NCBI GenBank assembly: GCA_020247395.1
Contig: JADCJC010000051.1
Span: 1 to 46,845, forward strand
Length of the DNA: 46,845 bases
Source: Rhodocyclaceae bacterium
Lineage (GTDB): Bacteria > Pseudomonadota > Gammaproteobacteria > Burkholderiales > Usitatibacteraceae
Direction: 5' to 3'
The translations under genes and the position numbers were made by a program. The notes below the pieces were generated by a model that ran no database searches, was not told the DNA's origin, and saw nothing but the letters and a program-made list of their open reading frames with translations. Below, one piece after another: positions 45,032 to 46,845 of this stretch (position 1 is its first letter; each line of letters opens with the position of its first letter).

Positions 45032-46285
45032 ATGACCAATAAGCCAATCCGCTGGGCAATCTGGATGTTTGCAACGGCCGCCTTGGCGGTTGCGTTGGCA
45101 CTTGCCGGGCGATACGGCGCGGGATACACGGTGTTTGTCATACCGCCTTGGCGTATTGAAATGTCGATGATCATGTTTTTTCTACTCATCATCGCGTTGG
45201 GTGGTTTGTCCTACTTTGCGGTCAGACTCTCGATTCGAGCCGCTGAACTACCACAGCAGCTTCGTCAGCAAAAACGAGAACGGGAGAAGGCACGCCTTCT
45301 GGCTGATTTACACAACAGCCTAGGTGCCCTGTTTAGTGGCCGGTTCGACGACGCGGAAAAGCTGGCGAAACGTGCCATGTCAGCCAAAGAGGACGTTGAG
45401 GACGGCGGTGAAGATCTGCGCCATCTCGCGACCGCACTCGCCGCGTGGGCCGCACACGAGGGCGGAAACTTGCCGGCCGCATTGCCTTATCTTGAGACTA
45501 TCCAGTCAAGCCGATCGGCAAATATGCGTGATGCGTCAAAAGCCTACATGTTGCTGGCAGAAGGGCGCGCTGGCGAGGCGCTGCCGGTTCTGCAGGCACT
45601 TGCGGAAAAGGACCCGACCAATATTGGCGTTCTAAAGATGAAGGTCGAGGCGGAGATTGCCGCCCGTGCATGGGGCGATGTCTTGCAGACACTAGGGCCG
45701 CTTAAACGCACCGGCCTTATACCTGCGGCTGCGGCGGACGCGATCCGACTAAACGCGGAAGTCGAGTTAATGAAGTCACGGCCCGCGCAGCGCGATAGTC
45801 TGCTTGACGCCTGGCGAAAACTTGATACGGCCATACGCTACCAACCCGTACTCGTCGACACACTCGCGGCGCGATTGATCGCGTTGGGTCTGGGCAACGA
45901 TGCCGTGGCCGTTCTGGAAGAAACCATTGACCGGCTTACGGGCGAACAGTGGAGCCCGCAATTGCTGGTGCGGTATGCGCAGGCGAAGTCTGACTCCACA
46001 TTGGCGCAGATTGAGCGCGCCGAAGGTTGGCTGCGCCAGCAACCGCGAGACGCCGCCTTGCTTGCCGCGCTCGGCAAACTGTGCATGCGTCAGGCCTTGT
46101 GGGGCAAGGCGCAAAGCTACCTCGAAGCGAGCGTCGCGCTGGCACCGTCACTCGATGCCCATATGACGCTGGCACGCTTGATGGAACAGACCGGCAAGCC
46201 CCAGGAAGCCATGCGCCACATCCGCCGCAGCGCCGAATTGGCCAACCAAGACCAGCGCGGTCGCGCGGAAAGCGTTGCCGAGTGA
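45032..46285 (+). CDS. hemY: HemY-type heme biosynthesis protein
   Basis: The proteobacterial HemY (not the Gram-positive oxidase of the same name), a membrane-anchored TPR-type protein. Two N-terminal membrane helices are visible (IWMFATAALAVALALAGRY and MSMIMFFLLIIALGGLSY), then helical TPR-like repeats to the end (for example DAHMTLARLMEQTGKPQEAM). The ATG at 45032 is used; the open frame starting at 44972 overlaps hemX. Its role is accessory and not understood. The last bases overlap the GTG start of the next gene (GTGA). Length of 417 aa is typical. Confidence 0.93.
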   Translation: MTNKPIRWAIWMFATAALAVALALAGRYGAGYTVFVIPPWRIEMSMIMFFLLIIALGGLSYFAVRLSIRAAELPQQLRQQKREREKARLLADLHNSLGALFSGRFDDAEKLAKRAMSAKEDVEDGGEDLRHLATALAAWAAHEGGNLPAALPYLETIQSSRSANMRDASKAYMLLAEGRAGEALPVLQALAEKDPTNIGVLKMKVEAEIAARAWGDVLQTLGPLKRTGLIPAAAADAIRLNAEVELMKSRPAQRDSLLDAWRKLDTAIRYQPVLVDTLAARLIALGLGNDAVAVLEETIDRLTGEQWSPQLLVRYAQAKSDSTLAQIERAEGWLRQQPRDAALLAALGKLCMRQALWGKAQSYLEASVALAPSLDAHMTLARLMEQTGKPQEAMRHIRRSAELANQDQRGRAESVAE

Positions 46286-46779
46286 CCGCGCCTGACCGGG
46301 CGGGGCCGCCGTTGCCAGAGGGCTATACGCTTCGGTGGGCCGAGGATGCGAATGCGTTGGGCGATGCGCTCTTCAGCGAAATTCATCACTATCTGTCGGT
46401 CGAGTCATATTGGGCGCGGGGCATTCCAGCCGCAACCCTGCATAGGGCCGTTTCGAACTCACTCTCGGTTGTGGTCACCAAGACTGGCGGCGAGGGCGAA
46501 AAATTGGCGGGGTTTGCCCGCATCGTAACCGACCGCGCCACCTATGCGTATTTGTGCGATGTGTTCGTCTTGCCGGCGGCGCAGGAAAAAGGATTCGCGC
46601 GCGCCATGCTGCACGCCATTGACGCGCACCCGGACCTACAAGGCCTGCGCAGATGCATGTTGATGACCCGCGACGCCCACGCCTTGTATGCCAAGTTTGG
46701 TTACGTGGGCCTGCGGGATCCAACCCGAGCAATGGAGCGGCATGATCCAGACGCCTACGTTCGACCAGGGAACTTCTAA
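46282..46779 (+). CDS. GNAT-family N-acetyltransferase
   Basis: A 165-aa acetyltransferase. The family core is YLCDVFVLPAAQEKGFARAML (split near residue 92-112), followed by LMTRDAHALYAKFGYVGL, the typical final strand-helix. It begins at GTG 46282, overlapping the hemY stop by four bases, so it is co-translated with the hem operon. The last five residues and the stop codon lie inside a 54-bp repeat, so the C-terminus may have been altered by that repeat. The substrate is unknown. Confidence 0.85.
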   Translation: MTAPDRAGPPLPEGYTLRWAEDANALGDALFSEIHHYLSVESYWARGIPAATLHRAVSNSLSVVVTKTGGEGEKLAGFARIVTDRATYAYLCDVFVLPAAQEKGFARAMLHAIDAHPDLQGLRRCMLMTRDAHALYAKFGYVGLRDPTRAMERHDPDAYVRPGNF

Positions 46780-46845
46780 AAACCGTCGCGAGCGGGTGAA
46801 GTTGGCAGTGAGGAGCGGACAGGGAACTTCTAAAAACCGTCGCGA
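46766..46845. repeat. 54-bp tandem repeat, second copy cut by window end
   Basis: The 26-base unit beginning CAGGGAACTTCTAAAAACCG occurs at 46766-46791 and again at 46820-46845, a period of 54 bp. The first copy contains the stop codon of the GNAT gene. The second copy runs to the last base of the window, so more copies may follow. Confidence 0.85.

Noticed and set aside
46766-46845. CRISPR array at the right edge
   Set aside because: The period is 54 bp with only two visible units, the first overlaps a coding region, and no cas gene is near.

Overview
The window reads as a chromosomal segment of a betaproteobacterium, probably Burkholderiales-like; the genus cannot be resolved from sequence alone. 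The pointers are gene orders common in that class: petABC followed by sspA-sspB, yicC-gmk-rpoZ-spoT followed by recG-ubiC, a Ser/Thr kinase/PP2C pair between yicC and rph, hemC-hemD-hemX-hemY, and a very long DUF3683-type FAD/Fe-S oxidoreductase. Most genes are housekeeping. There is no rRNA, tRNA, CRISPR array or complete insertion sequence.

Layout. 1-2200 is accessory: the 3' part of a catalytic-domain-only tyrosine recombinase, a degenerate CPBP-type membrane protein and an unknown protein. 2595-7229 carries bioA-dacB and a SulP anion transporter on the plus strand. 7230-7903 is non-coding, with an inverted pair of REP-like palindromes. 7904-9623 (minus) holds a DegS/AlgW-like periplasmic protease and mscL. 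9980-14705 (plus) is the cytochrome bc1 operon, then sspA, sspB and a CBS-domain protein; the 5' end of sspB is duplicated. 14695-21023 (minus) is recG-ubiC, a fatty acid desaturase/methyltransferase pair, a decayed TrpF-like gene and ubiA. 21024-21679 is a gene-free repeat region. 21680-26671 (minus) carries a small membrane protein, ridA, spoT, rpoZ, gmk and yicC. 26897-30157 (plus) is Ser/Thr kinase, PP2C phosphatase, rph and a GNAT enzyme. 30182-32224 (minus) is a tightly overlapped operon of two small glycosyltransferases and a DUF3047 protein. 32444-37496 (minus) is a giant multidomain lipoprotein plus a HIT protein. 37755-41759 (minus) is the DUF3683 oxidoreductase. 42167-46779 (plus) is hemCDXY plus a GNAT gene, ending in a 54-bp repeat that runs off the window.

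Genes working together: PetA/B/C form complex III. UbiC and UbiA make and prenylate 4-hydroxybenzoate for the ubiquinone that complex III oxidises. HemC/D make uroporphyrinogen III, with HemX/HemY as accessory membrane proteins, and heme supplies the cytochromes. SpoT, omega and Gmk link (p)ppGpp and guanine nucleotide metabolism, and SspA/SspB belong to stress and ClpXP proteolysis.

The clearest anomalies are (i) the sspB 5'-end duplication, whose only three differences are all synonymous; (ii) a TrpF-like pseudogene with three readable lesions between the methyltransferase and ubiA; (iii) a ~326-bp element with 48-bp inverted ends, each carrying a perfect 10-bp hairpin; and (iv) the repeat at the right end that overlaps the GNAT stop codon. 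I see no convincing new defence or biosynthetic system.
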